Origin: Simplicispira lacusdiani
Lineage (GTDB): Bacteria > Pseudomonadota > Gammaproteobacteria > Burkholderiales > Burkholderiaceae_C
Length of the DNA stretch: 64,000 nucleotides
Reading direction: 5' to 3'
NCBI RefSeq assembly: GCF_003604195.1
Contig: NZ_QXGR01000007.1
Coordinates: 62,001 to 126,000 of the forward strand
Of the stretch, positions 8,224 through 16,586 are shown piece after piece. Under the pieces are notes generated by a model. It searched no databases, was not told the origin of the DNA, and saw nothing but the letters and a program-made list of their open reading frames with translations. Both the position numbers and the translations under genes were made by a program. Position 1 is the first letter of the stretch; each line of letters begins with the position of its first letter.

Positions 8224-10077
8224 TCAACGGGTGAACACCGGGTCGGCGGCGTGGCGCTGGATGTCTTCGAGCGAGGGCGACTCGCCCGCCCACAGCGCCA
8301 GCACCGGGCCCGGCAGGCCGATCTGGCGCTCCAGGCGGCGGCACAGGTCGTAGCGGTCCGCGTCGTGCAGGCCGGGCAGCTCGACGAACAGCAGGTAGGC
8401 CCGGCGCCGCGGGAACTCGCCCAGGTGCTTGCGCACCAGCCAGGCCCGCGCCACGGGCAGGCAGCGGACCAGCTCGGCCTTCAGTTCGGCCAGCTCGAAG
8501 GCGCTGAGGTCGTGCCGCGTGACGCGGTTGAAGAACGGCGCGGCGGTCAATTCTTCCCAGGCGCGCTCCTCGGCCTCCTGGGCGCGCTCCAGGCGCTTGC
8601 GCCACTGCTTGAAGGCGGCGGCGTCGTGCTCCATGCCAGGCCGGGGTGTCTCCAGCTCGGCCAGCGCGGTGCGCGCCGTCCACCAGCGTTCGGCATCGTC
8701 GGCGTCCCACAGGCGCTGCAGGCACTGCAGCTTGGCCTCACGGTCGCCCTCGGGCAGGTTCTGCGCCAGGCCGCGCAGCGCGCCCGGGTGCTCGGCGCTG
8801 CGCTCCAACGCCAGTTCATAGAGCGGGCGCACCACGGCGCGCGGGTCCAGGTGGCGCATCAGGCGGGCCAGCTCCACCAGCTCGTTGGCGTTGCTCTGCG
8901 CCATGCCGGCCTTGAGTTCTTGCACGCGCTCGCGCACCTGGACCAGCCAGGCATGGTGCAGCTTCCATTCGCTGGCGTGCTCGCGGCACCACTGCTTGTC
9001 GAAATAGTCGAGCCAGCGCTTGGCATCCGGCCCCAGCAGGTCGAGTGCGCCGCCGTGCGACCACTCGGGCAGGATGGGCGGGGTCTCCAGCGCCTCGATG
9101 CGGTCGCGCAGGCCGGGGTGGGTGTCGTCCACGTCGCTGATGCGCTTGAGTGCCTGGCGCAACGCGTCGTTGGCGAACACCGCGTCGGGCATGCGCGCCA
9201 GGCGCCGGCGCAGGGAGCGGTAGGGCCCCACGGGCAGGGGGTTGTCGGCCGCCTTGCTCCAGTGGCGCGCCCAGAAGCGGGACTGCAGCCAGGCGCCGCG
9301 CACCTCGATCTCGGTCAGCGCGGCCGCCGCCACGTCGCGGCCCAGCAGCTTGCCGGCGATGCGGTCGGCCTCGTATTCGTCCTGCCGCGCCAGCGCGAAG
9401 GTCTTGGCCGCGAAGCGCGGGAAATACCAGCGCATGAAGGCCTGCGTGGCCAGCGCCACGGGGCCGGTGTCGTCGCCCAGCCCCTGGTGCAGGCGCATCC
9501 AGGCCAGGCGGGTGCGGTAGATCCAGGCCGCGAAGCGCCCGTGGTCGCCGCGCAGGTGGCCGTATTCGTGCGCCAGAACGGCCAGGAAACGCGGCCGGTC
9601 CAGCGCCATGAGCAGGGGCAGACCGATGGTGAGGTGGTTCTGCGCGCCGCCCAGCAGGCCCCAGCGCGGCAGTTGCTGGATGCTGGCGTTGAACTCGTCG
9701 TTGAGGGTAACGCGGTGGATCGGCGGCCCCTTGATCTTGCGGCGGATGCGTTCGAGCGCCTCGAATAGCGCGGGCGCCTCCAGCGCGGTGATCTCGGCGC
9801 CCTCGGGCGCATCGAACCGCACCCACAGCGCGCGCAGGCTGGTCCAGAACAGGCCCAGCGCGGTGACCAGCAACAGCACCAGCCCGAGCCGCAGGCGCCC
9901 GTGCAGCAGTTGCGGCACCACCCAGGCCACCAGCCCCGCACCCAGCACCAGGCAGCCCAGCACCCAGGCATAGCCCAGGGCCGCGAAAGCGGCTACGCTG
10001 CGGCGGTAGGCCCTGCTGTTCTCGGCGCTGGCATGCTCGCTCATGCGCACCAGGTGCACGAAATCTGCCTGCTCCAC
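8224..10077 (-). CDS. M48-family membrane metallopeptidase with long C-terminal region
   Basis: 617 aa from the GTG at 10077. That start is preceded by a strong Shine-Dalgarno (CGGGGAGACATCC-GTG). In-frame ATGs further upstream (10110, 10128) lie in or beside an inserted inverted repeat and are less likely. Two membrane helices (AFAALGYAWVLGCLVLGAGL and LRLGLVLLLVTALGLFW) precede the peptidase domain, which has the zinc motif HEYGH in VLAHEYGHLRGDHG and a downstream QDEYEADRIAG giving the third ligand Glu. The C-terminal ~300 residues are Arg/Trp/Glu-rich, TPR-like and without a clear catalytic motif. It belongs to the HtpX/Ste24-like family in a broad sense; the substrate is unknown. No operon partner is evident. 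Confidence 0.85.
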   Translation of the reverse strand: MEQADFVHLVRMSEHASAENSRAYRRSVAAFAALGYAWVLGCLVLGAGLVAWVVPQLLHGRLRLGLVLLLVTALGLFWTSLRALWVRFDAPEGAEITALEAPALFEALERIRRKIKGPPIHRVTLNDEFNASIQQLPRWGLLGGAQNHLTIGLPLLMALDRPRFLAVLAHEYGHLRGDHGRFAAWIYRTRLAWMRLHQGLGDDTGPVALATQAFMRWYFPRFAAKTFALARQDEYEADRIAGKLLGRDVAAAALTEIEVRGAWLQSRFWARHWSKAADNPLPVGPYRSLRRRLARMPDAVFANDALRQALKRISDVDDTHPGLRDRIEALETPPILPEWSHGGALDLLGPDAKRWLDYFDKQWCREHASEWKLHHAWLVQVRERVQELKAGMAQSNANELVELARLMRHLDPRAVVRPLYELALERSAEHPGALRGLAQNLPEGDREAKLQCLQRLWDADDAERWWTARTALAELETPRPGMEHDAAAFKQWRKRLERAQEAEERAWEELTAAPFFNRVTRHDLSAFELAELKAELVRCLPVARAWLVRKHLGEFPRRRAYLLFVELPGLHDADRYDLCRRLERQIGLPGPVLALWAGESPSLEDIQRHAADPVFTR

Positions 10078-10113
10078 GGATGTCTCCCCGGATGTTCTTG
10101 TGAACGCCATCTT

Positions 10114-10382
10114 AGGGCGTGTCATCATTCAATTCCCCCACGCGCTGGCCGCGCAATGCGGATGGATGCGCGAAGCGGGGCGCAGCCCATAGTCATCTAT
10201 GGACAAGCCACGCGACAAAGCAGACGCCGCATTGCGCAGCCAGCCCGAAGGAAAAGCCAGCCAGGCCGCGCATTGCGTCGTTGCCCTTCGCTTGTGTAGC
10301 GGTGCTACACGGCACTCAGGGCGCCTAGCACTGCACGGCCTGGCTGGCTTTCGCGTGGGGGAATTGAATGATGACACGCCCT
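10114..10382. mobile_element. MITE-like element with 31-bp perfect terminal inverted repeats
   Basis: Bases 10114-10144 and 10352-10382 are perfect 31-bp inverted repeats (outer part AGGGCGTGTCATCATTCAAT). The ~207 bp between them encode no convincing protein and hold further nested palindromes, including a 16-bp pair at 10253-10268 and 10336-10351 (AAGCCAGCCAGGCCG and its complement) and GCATTGCG repeats. There is no transposase. No clean target duplication is seen: left flank ends TTA, right flank starts CTC or TCA depending on the boundary. The element separates the M48 gene from the DUF1653 gene and adds spurious in-frame ATGs upstream of the former. A non-autonomous transposable element is the simplest reading. 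Confidence 0.65.
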
Positions 10383-10386
10383 CACC

Positions 10387-10653
10387 ATGAACGACGATTT
10401 GCCCCCGATCACCCCCACGCCGCCCGGCCTGTACCGCCACTACAAGGGAAACATGTACGAGGTGCTGGGCACCGCGCGCCACAGCGAGACGCGGGAAGCC
10501 ATGACGGTATACCGCGCCCTCTATGGCGAACGCGGCCTGTGGGTGCGGCCCGCAGCCATGTTCCAGGAGATGGTGGAGGTGCAGGGGCGCCTTCAGCCCC
10601 GCTTCGCGCAGGTCTCCGGCAGCACACCGGATTCGGATCAAAAAATGCTATAA
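10387..10653 (+). CDS. DUF1653-domain small protein
   Basis: 88 aa. The core PPGLYRHYKGNMYEVLG, then HSETREAMTVYRALYGERGLWVRP and MFQEMVE is the complete DUF1653 fold signature: a small beta protein of unknown function common in proteobacteria. The start ATG lies only 4 bases after the right end of the MITE-like element, so any native upstream promoter may have been displaced or replaced by it. The C-terminal tail after VEVQGR is not conserved in the family as I know it. Confidence 0.85.
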   Translation: MNDDLPPITPTPPGLYRHYKGNMYEVLGTARHSETREAMTVYRALYGERGLWVRPAAMFQEMVEVQGRLQPRFAQVSGSTPDSDQKML

Positions 10654-10659
10654 CACCCG

Positions 10660-10702
10660 CTGGTATTGCGCCATAAGCTATTGATTCAATAGCAAATAAA
10701 CC
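10660..10702. repeat. Short AT-rich palindromic repeat (intergenic copy)
   Basis: Contains GCGCCATAAGCTATTGATTC and AATAGCAAATAAA, matching the GCGC-nnn-AGCTATNAAA half of the dispersed short repeat seen at 44195, 51350 and 57082. Confidence 0.5.
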
Positions 10703-10703
10703 C

Positions 10704-10929
10704 TCACGCGGCCGTGCGCGGCAGCGCCACCGTGGCCAGCAGCCCGGCGCGTTGCGCAGCTGCAGGCGGCCGCCGTGGCGCCGCACGATGCCGTGGGCGA
10801 TGGACAGGCCCACGCCGCCGCTGTGGCGGTTGCGCGAACCCTCTTCCACGGTAGAACGGCGAGCACGCGCTCCCGCTTGGTCTCGGGCAGGCCCATACCG
10901 TTGTCGCACACGCTGGCGCCCAGGCCCTA
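10704..10929 (-). pseudogene. Decayed sensor histidine kinase, C-terminal ATPase fragment
   Basis: Across three minus-strand reading frames the region spells the end of a HATPase domain. VCDNGMGLPETKRERVLAV (the N/G1 box) is in one frame and FYRG in a second. GSRNRHSGGVGLSIAHGIVRRHGG (split here: GSRNRHSGGVGL, then SIAHGIVRRHGG; the G2 box) is in a third, and GLLATVALPRTAA ends back in the second. At least three frameshifts separate these pieces, and nothing recognisable of the dimerisation or sensor domains remains. It is a dead remnant of a two-component sensor next to purN; no response regulator is in the vicinity. Confidence 0.75.
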
Positions 10930-10976
10930 GTGCATAAAACCGGCCGCAGCGCTTGCGTATCAAGCGCCACAAGCTA

Positions 10977-11555
10977 TTAATGAGATAGCAATCGAGCCAC
11001 CGCGCGCGGGTAGATCAGGTGCTCCTGCGTCAGCACGCGGGCGGCCAGCAGCTCGGCCGTGTCGCCCGGCAGCACCGGCACCACGGCCTGCTCGACGATG
11101 GGGCCCACGTCCAGCTCGGCCGTGACCTGGTGCACCGTGCAGCCGGCGAACTTGCAGCCCGCGTCGATGGCGCGCTGGTGCGTGTGCAGCCCCGTGAAGG
11201 CGGGCAGCAGCGAGGGGTGGATGTTGACCAGCCGCCCCGCGTAGTGCGCCACGAAGCCGGGCGTGAGAATGCGCATGAAGCCCGCCAGCACCACCAGGGC
11301 CGGGTCGTGGCGGTCGATCACCATGGCCAGCTCGGCGTCGAAGGCTTCGCGGCTGGGAAACTGCTTGTGGTCCAGCACCTCGGTGGCGATGCCCTGCTCG
11401 CGCGCGAAAACAAGGCCCTTGGCGTCCGCCTTGTTGCTCACCACGGCGGCCACGCGGGCGCCCAGGCGCCGCTCCCAGTGCTCCTGCCGGGCGGTTTTCA
11501 CGATGGCCGCCATGTTGGAGCCGCCGCCGGAGATCAGAATCACGATGTTTTTCAT
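10977..11555 (-). CDS. purN: Phosphoribosylglycinamide formyltransferase (GART 1)
   Basis: 192 aa, the usual length for PurN, which transfers a formyl group from 10-formyl-THF to GAR in the third step of de novo purine synthesis (cytosol). Visible signatures: N-terminal [19 protein letters not shown], the folate-binding [12 protein letters not shown], catalytic [20 protein letters not shown] (catalytic Asn-His), and [17 protein letters not shown]. The ATG at 11555 is preceded by GGAG; a TTG nine bases upstream is less likely. The last codons (LLSH-stop) fall inside a copy of the short AT-rich repeat at 10965-10995, so the present stop codon seems repeat-derived. It is divergent from the YceH gene with a 31-base gap. 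Confidence 0.95.
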   Translation of the reverse strand: MKNIVILISGGGSNMAAIVKTARQEHWERRLGARVAAVVSNKADAKGLVFAREQGIATEVLDHKQFPSREAFDAELAMVIDRHDPALVVLAGFMRILTPGFVAHYAGRLVNIHPSLLPAFTGLHTHQRAIDAGCKFAGCTVHQVTAELDVGPIVEQAVVPVLPGDTAELLAARVLTQEHLIYPRAVARLLSH

Positions 11556-11586
11556 TTGCTCCAATTATCCAGGAGACCTCCTTTCC

Positions 11587-12267
11587 ATGCCCTTCGACCC
11601 CACCGCCCGCCCCCTGACCGCCAACGAAGCCCGCGTGCTGGCCACGCTGATGGAAAAGGCCCGCACCGTGCCCGACAGCTATCCGCTCACGCTCAACGCC
11701 GTGGTCACGGGCTGCAACCAGAAGACCACGCGCGACCCGGTGATGAACCTCAGCGACGCCGAGGCGCAGGAGGCGCTGGACAGTCTCAAGCTGCTGTCGA
11801 TGGTGTTCGAGACCAGTGGCGGCCGTGCCATGCGCTGGGAGCACAACTTCCAGCGCGCCGTGGGCGTGCCCGACCAATCCGCCGTGCTGCTGGGCCTGTT
11901 GATGCTGCGCGGCCCGCAGACGGCGGGCGAGCTGCGCATCAACGCCGAGCGCTGGCACCGCTTTGCCGACATTTCCTCGGTCGAGGCCTTCCTGGATGAG
12001 CTGCGCGAACGCAGCGCAGAGAAAGGCGGCCCGCTCGTGGTGCTGTTGCCACGCGCCCCGGGGGCGCGCGAGCCGCGCTGGGCGCACCTGCTGTGCGGTC
12101 CGGTGGACCTGTCCGCCCCGGCCGGCGGCGGCGCGGAGCCGGCGGCGCCCGCGCTGCAGGCGCGCGTGGAGGCCCTGGAGGCCGAGGTGGCGGCGCTGCG
12201 CGGCACGGTGCAGCGCCTGTGCGCGGAACTGGGCCTGCCCGCCGGCACCCCCACGGGCGGCGGCTGA
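11587..12267 (+). CDS. YceH family protein (DUF480, UPF0502)
   Basis: 226 aa. The N-terminal half shows the family core: [20 protein letters not shown], then [20 protein letters not shown] and [16 protein letters not shown], two winged-helix domains of unknown cellular role. The C-terminal ~35 residues form a short coiled coil ([22 protein letters not shown], i.e. heptads from about residue 190), also typical of the family. The ATG at 11587 follows CAGGAGACCTCC, a good ribosome-binding site. An in-frame extension upstream overlaps purN antisense and is rejected. Confidence 0.9.
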   Translation: MPFDPTARPLTANEARVLATLMEKARTVPDSYPLTLNAVVTGCNQKTTRDPVMNLSDAEAQEALDSLKLLSMVFETSGGRAMRWEHNFQRAVGVPDQSAVLLGLLMLRGPQTAGELRINAERWHRFADISSVEAFLDELRERSAEKGGPLVVLLPRAPGAREPRWAHLLCGPVDLSAPAGGGAEPAAPALQARVEALEAEVAALRGTVQRLCAELGLPAGTPTGGG

Positions 12268-12296
12268 CCCCGGCGGCGGCGGGGCGTTGTCTCCAT

Positions 12297-12330
12297 TTGG
12301 ACAGCTAAAAAACGAACGACCGTGCTACAA
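12297..12330 (+). promoter_or_regulatory. Possible TetR-type operator upstream of the acyl-CoA dehydrogenase pair
   Basis: AAACGAACGACCGTGCTAC at about 12310-12328 resembles the CGAACG-nn-CGTTCG operators of fatty-acid-type TetR repressors, but the right half matches only partly (CGTGCT). It lies ~30 bases before the start codon, between TTGGAC (12297) and a good ribosome-binding site (AGGAGACAC). Confidence 0.25.
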
Positions 12331-12356
12331 ATGCATCTTCTCAGGAGACACACCGT

Positions 12357-13538
12357 ATGGATCTCGCATTCACCCCCGAAGAGCAGGCCTTCCGCGAAGA
12401 AGTTCGCGCATGGGTCCAAAGCAACCTCCCCCAGGAAATTTCCCACAAAGTCCACAACGCGCTGCGTCTGACGCGCGACGATCTGCAGGGCTGGGCCAAG
12501 ATCCTGGGCAAGAAGGGCTGGCTGGCCTCGGGCTGGCCCAAGCAGTTTGGCGGCCCGGGCTGGACGGCCGTGCAAAAGCACCTGTTCGAAGAAGAGTGCG
12601 CGCTGGCCGGCGCGCCACGCGTCGTGCCCTTTGGTCCCGTGATGGTGGCACCCGTCATCATGGCCTATGGCACGCCCGAGCAGCAGCAACGCTTCCTGCC
12701 CGGCATCGCCAGCGGCGAGGTGTGGTGGAGCCAGGGCTACTCGGAGCCCGGCTCGGGCTCGGACCTGGCCTCGGTCAAGACGCGCGCCGAGCGCGTGGGC
12801 AACAAGTACATCGTCAACGGCCAGAAGACCTGGACCACGCTGGGCCAGTACGGCGAGTGGATCTTCTGCCTGGTGCGCACCAGCAACGAGGGCAAGCCGC
12901 AGACGGGCATCAGCTTCCTGCTGATCGACATGAAGTCGCCCGGCGTGACCGTGCGCCCGATCAAGCTGCTCGACGGCGAGTGCGAAGTCAACGAGGTGTT
13001 CTTCGACAACGTCGAAGTGCCTGCCGAGAACCTGATCGGCGAGGAGAACAAGGGCTGGACCTACGCCAAGCACCTGCTCAGCCATGAGCGCACCAACATC
13101 GCCGACGTGAACCGCGCCAAGCGCGAGCTCGAACGCCTCAAGCGCATCGCCAAGGCCGAGGGCCTGTGGGACGACCAGCGTTTCCGCGACCAGATCGCCC
13201 TGCTCGAAGTGGATGTGGTGGCCCTGGAAATGCTGGTGCTGCGCGTGCTCTCGGCCGAGAAGAGCGGCAAGAACTCGCTGGACATCGCGGGCCTGCTCAA
13301 GATCAAGGGCAGCGAGATCCAGCAGCGCTATGCCGAACTGATGATGCTGGCGGCCGGCCCCTTTGCCCTGCCCTTCATCGAGGAGGCCATGGAAGCCGGC
13401 TGGCAAGGCGACTTCCCCGGCGGCAGCGTGGCCCACGCACCGCTGGCCTCCACCTACTTCAACATGCGCAAGACCACCATCTACGGCGGCTCGAACGAAG
13501 TGCAACGCAATATCGTGGCTCAAACGGTTCTGGGCTGA
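12357..13538 (+). CDS. Acyl-CoA dehydrogenase, large-subunit type (PimC-like)
   Basis: 393 aa FAD enzyme that oxidises an acyl-CoA to the 2-enoyl-CoA. The three-domain ACAD fold is clear: MDLAFTPEEQAFREEVRAWV at the N-terminus, the beta-domain FAD motif YSEPGSGSDLASVKT followed by VNGQKTWTTLGQ, and the C-terminal IYGGSNEVQRNIVAQ. The start is preceded by AGGAGACAC. It is followed 12 bases later by a second, smaller ACAD, an arrangement typical of heteromeric pimeloyl-CoA/dicarboxyl- or steroid-type dehydrogenases. Substrate chain length cannot be read from sequence; the PimC likeness is from pair architecture and size only. Confidence 0.88.
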   Translation: MDLAFTPEEQAFREEVRAWVQSNLPQEISHKVHNALRLTRDDLQGWAKILGKKGWLASGWPKQFGGPGWTAVQKHLFEEECALAGAPRVVPFGPVMVAPVIMAYGTPEQQQRFLPGIASGEVWWSQGYSEPGSGSDLASVKTRAERVGNKYIVNGQKTWTTLGQYGEWIFCLVRTSNEGKPQTGISFLLIDMKSPGVTVRPIKLLDGECEVNEVFFDNVEVPAENLIGEENKGWTYAKHLLSHERTNIADVNRAKRELERLKRIAKAEGLWDDQRFRDQIALLEVDVVALEMLVLRVLSAEKSGKNSLDIAGLLKIKGSEIQQRYAELMMLAAGPFALPFIEEAMEAGWQGDFPGGSVAHAPLASTYFNMRKTTIYGGSNEVQRNIVAQTVLG

Positions 13539-13550
13539 GGAGACAAGAAC

Positions 13551-14666
13551 ATGGATTTCGATTTTTCTGACGACCAGCAGCAACTGCGCGACGCCGTGCG
13601 CAAGTGGGTGGACAAGGGCTACGCCTTCGAGCGCCGCCGCGGCATCGTCGCCGCCGGCGGTTTCGACCGCGCCGCCTATGGTGAGCTGGCCGAGTTGGGC
13701 CTCACGGCCCTCACGGTGCCTGAACAGCACGACGGCATGGGCCAGGGCGCCATCGACGCCATGGTGGCCATGGAAGAGCTGGGCCGTGGCATGGTGCTCG
13801 AACCCCTGGCGCAAACCTTCATCGCCAGCAGCGTGCTCTCCCGCTACGCGCCCGCCGACGTGCAGGCCGCCTGGCTGCCGCGCATCGCCAGCGGCGAAGC
13901 CCTGGTGGTGCTGGCCCACCAGGAGCGCAAGGCCCGCTACCGCCTCGACGTTTGCGATGCAAAAGCGGCTGCAACGCCCACCGGATATGCGCTGACAGCT
14001 ACCAAAAGCATAGTCCCCGCCGGCGACCAAGCCGACGCCTTCCTCGTGCCCGCGCAATTGGACGGCCAGATCGCGCTGTTCCTGGTCGAGCGCGCGGCCT
14101 CCGGCGTCACCACGAGCGGCTACGGCACCCAGGACGGCAGCCGCGCCGCCGAGGTCCAGCTGGCCAACGCCGCCGCCACACTGGTCACCAAGGACGGCCT
14201 GGCCGCCCTGGAACTGGCCGTGGACACCGGCATCGCCGCCACCTGCGCCGAAGCCGTGGGCGTGATGGACCAGACCGTGGCCCTGACCGTGGACTACATG
14301 AACCAGCGCAAGCAGTTCGGCGTGGCCATCGCCAGCTTCCAGGCCCTGCGCCATCGCGTGGCCGACATGAAGATGCAGCTCGAACTGGCCCGCTCGATGA
14401 GCTACTACGCCAGCCTCAAGCTCGGCGCCCCCGCCCCCGAACGCCGCGCCGCCCTGGCCCGCGCCAAGGTGCAGCTGGGCCAGTCCATGCGCTTCGTGGG
14501 CCAGCAGTCGGTGCAGCTGCACGGCGGCATCGGCGTCACCGACGAATACATCGGCAGCCACTACTTCAAGAAGCTCACGCAGCTGGAAATGACCTTCGGC
14601 GACACGCTGCACCACCTGGGCGAGGTGTCGGCGCGCATGCAAGAGACCGCAGGGGTTTTCGCCTGA
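13551..14666 (+). CDS. Acyl-CoA dehydrogenase, small-subunit type (PimD-like)
   Basis: 371 aa. MDFDFSDDQQQLRDAVRKWV opens a normal ACAD N-domain; the middle domain has GYALTATKSIVPAGDQADAF and the C-domain DYMNQRKQFGVAIASFQALR with LHGGIGVTDEYIGSHYFKK. The helical-domain Arg-Lys-Gln-Phe-Gly motif is intact. Nucleotides ~13964-14006 are AT-richer than the flanks and align without gaps to the short repeat that forms the LolD N-terminus. They encode part of the usual beta-domain strand, so either the repeat recoded this stretch or the match is fortuitous. Probable heteromeric partner of the upstream ACAD. Confidence 0.87.
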   Translation: MDFDFSDDQQQLRDAVRKWVDKGYAFERRRGIVAAGGFDRAAYGELAELGLTALTVPEQHDGMGQGAIDAMVAMEELGRGMVLEPLAQTFIASSVLSRYAPADVQAAWLPRIASGEALVVLAHQERKARYRLDVCDAKAAATPTGYALTATKSIVPAGDQADAFLVPAQLDGQIALFLVERAASGVTTSGYGTQDGSRAAEVQLANAAATLVTKDGLAALELAVDTGIAATCAEAVGVMDQTVALTVDYMNQRKQFGVAIASFQALRHRVADMKMQLELARSMSYYASLKLGAPAPERRAALARAKVQLGQSMRFVGQQSVQLHGGIGVTDEYIGSHYFKKLTQLEMTFGDTLHHLGEVSARMQETAGVFA

Positions 14667-14678
14667 CTTTTTGCCACA

Positions 14679-14717
14679 GCAAGAAAAAAACCGCCTTTGG
14701 GCGGTTTTTTTCTTGCT
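14679..14717. terminator. Bidirectional rho-independent terminator
   Basis: Stem AGCAAG-AAAAAAACCGCC / GGCGG-TTTTTTTT-CTTGCT around a short TTTG loop. It has T-runs in both directions and sits between the convergent ACAD pair and HNH gene. Confidence 0.9.
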
Positions 14718-14739
14718 TCGGGACGCTATGAGCAGGCCT

Positions 14740-15297
14740 TCATGCCAACAGCCGCGAGGACTTGGGTACGTGCGCCATCAGGAACTCCATCTGGTCGGCC
14801 AGGATACGGCGGTTGCGCAGGATGAAGTCTTCCCACAGGCTCGGCACATAGGGGGCGTAGAGCAGCGGCATGTGGGCCTGCTCGGGCGTGCGCGGGCCCT
14901 TGCGGTGGTTGCAGGGGCGGCAGGCGGTGACCACGTTCATCCAGTGATCCTTGCCCCCCTTGGCAAAGGGAACGATGTGCTCGCGCGTAAGCAATTCCTC
15001 GGGGCAGTGCCCGCCGCAGTAGGCGCAGACATGGCGGTCGCGCACAAAGAGCTTGCTGTTGGTCAGGCTCGGGTGCAGGTCGAAGGGGTTGATGGCGGGC
15101 ACGCCCTTGGTGCCGATGATGCTGTTGACGGCGATCACCGACTGCCTCCCCGTTACGGCGTTGTGGCCGCCGTGGAAAACGGTAATCTCGCCACCGGACT
15201 CCCAGCGCACCTCCCCAGCGGCATAGTGGATCACCGCCTGTTCCAGCGAGATCCACGACTGGGGCAAGCCCTGGGCAGAGAGCTTCAAGACCTTCAC
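14740..15297 (-). CDS. HNH endonuclease family protein
   Basis: 185 aa from the GTG at 15297, which has an excellent ribosome-binding site (GAGGAGGCGTGTC-GTG); a longer open frame upstream is not needed. The C-terminal half contains the HNH nuclease motif: HVCAYCGGHCPEELLTREHI, then VPFAKGGKDHWMNVV and ACRPCNHRKG. That gives two CxxC zinc pairs and the His-Asn-His catalytic set. Stand-alone HNH proteins of this type are widespread in beta- and gammaproteobacteria; substrate and role are unknown. No restriction-modification partner is nearby. It is divergent from ribF. Confidence 0.85.
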   Translation of the reverse strand: MKVLKLSAQGLPQSWISLEQAVIHYAAGEVRWESGGEITVFHGGHNAVTGRQSVIAVNSIIGTKGVPAINPFDLHPSLTNSKLFVRDRHVCAYCGGHCPEELLTREHIVPFAKGGKDHWMNVVTACRPCNHRKGPRTPEQAHMPLLYAPYVPSLWEDFILRNRRILADQMEFLMAHVPKSSRLLA

Positions 15298-15470
15298 GAC
15301 ACGCCTCCTCGAACAAAAAAAGGGCAAGGAATCGATGCAGATGTCTGGCGCCGTGCCTGCGCTGGCAATACGCGGGCACGCGTGCGTCACAATATACGCT
15401 CATTTCAAGTCAAATCAGTGTCCTGCGCTTGGTGGCCGTGCGCAAGGCGCTATTAAAAAGATAACGCTCC

Positions 15471-16505
15471 ATGAAGATCTTTCGCGGTTTTCGCCATCCA
15501 GGGATTGCCCCGGCCTGCGCCGTGACGATCGGCAACTTCGACGGCGTGCACCGGGGGCACCAGGCCATGCTGGCGCTGCTCAATGGCGAGGCGGCCCAGC
15601 GCGGCGTGCCCAGTTGCGCGCTCACCTTCGAGCCGCACCCGCGCGACTACTTCGCTGGCGCGCTGAACAAGCCCGAACTGGCCCCGGCCCGCATCGGCAC
15701 GCTGCGCGACAAGCTCTCGGAGCTGGCGCGCTACGGCGTGCAGCAGGCGGTGGTGCTGCCCTTCGATGCCCGGCTGGCCTCGCATTCGCCGCAGGAGTTC
15801 ATCGACGAAGTGCTGGTGCACGGCCTGGGCGCCCGCTACGTGCTGGTGGGCGACGATTTCCGCTTCGGCAAGCAGCGCGCGGGCGACTATCAAATGCTCG
15901 ACGCCGCCGGCCAGGTGCAGGGCTTCGACGTGGCGCGCATGATGAGCTACGAGGTGCACGGCCTGCGCGTCTCCAGCTCCGAGGTGCGCGCGGCCCTGGG
16001 CGCGGGCCGCATGCAGGACGCCGCGCAACTGCTGGGCCGCCCCTACGCCATCTCGGGCCATGTAGTGCACGGGCGCAAGCTGGGGCGCCACCTGGGCGCC
16101 AGCGCCGAAGGCGCGGGCAACGGCTTTCGCACCCTCAACCTGCGCTTTGCACACTGGAAGCCCGCCGCCAGCGGCATCTTCGCCGTGTGGGTGCACGGCC
16201 TGTCGGAACACCCCCTGCCCGGCGTGGCCAACCTGGGCATCCGCCCCTCGCTGGACCCGCGCGACGTCAACGGCGGCCGCGTGCTGCTGGAGACCCATTG
16301 CCTCGAATGGCCGCAGCATCTGGGCGCCGAGGGGGCCTACGGTAAAATCATCCGCGTGGAACTGCTGCACAAACTGCACGACGAACTCCGGTACGACAGC
16401 CTCGACGCCCTCACCCAAGGCATCGCGCGGGACTGTGCCGACGCGCGCGCCTGGTTCGCCGCCCACGCCGAAACCCGCCGCCAGACCACGCGCGACCGAA
16501 TTTGA
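15471..16505 (+). CDS. ribF: Bifunctional riboflavin kinase / FAD synthetase
   Basis: 344 aa. The N-terminal nucleotidyltransferase domain has TIGNFDGVHRGHQAML (about residues 20-35) and VGDDFRFGKQRAGD. The C-terminal flavokinase domain has GVANLGIRPSLDPRD and LLETHCLEW. It phosphorylates riboflavin to FMN and adenylates FMN to FAD in the cytosol. It precedes ileS and lspA in the order conserved in many proteobacteria, with an 81-base gap to ileS. The start ATG has only a weak purine stretch (AAAAAGATAACG). Confidence 0.95.
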   Translation: MKIFRGFRHPGIAPACAVTIGNFDGVHRGHQAMLALLNGEAAQRGVPSCALTFEPHPRDYFAGALNKPELAPARIGTLRDKLSELARYGVQQAVVLPFDARLASHSPQEFIDEVLVHGLGARYVLVGDDFRFGKQRAGDYQMLDAAGQVQGFDVARMMSYEVHGLRVSSSEVRAALGAGRMQDAAQLLGRPYAISGHVVHGRKLGRHLGASAEGAGNGFRTLNLRFAHWKPAASGIFAVWVHGLSEHPLPGVANLGIRPSLDPRDVNGGRVLLETHCLEWPQHLGAEGAYGKIIRVELLHKLHDELRYDSLDALTQGIARDCADARAWFAAHAETRRQTTRDRI

Positions 16506-16586
16506 CGGGGGCTGCCTTCGCCCCTCCCTGCTCGCTTGTAGCCTCGGGCACAGTGCCTGAGCGTCCCCATTTTTGAAGGTTTCCCC

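Noticed and set aside
10119..10641. Small open frames inside the MITE-like element
   Set aside because: They read through terminal and nested inverted repeats and have no homology-like features.
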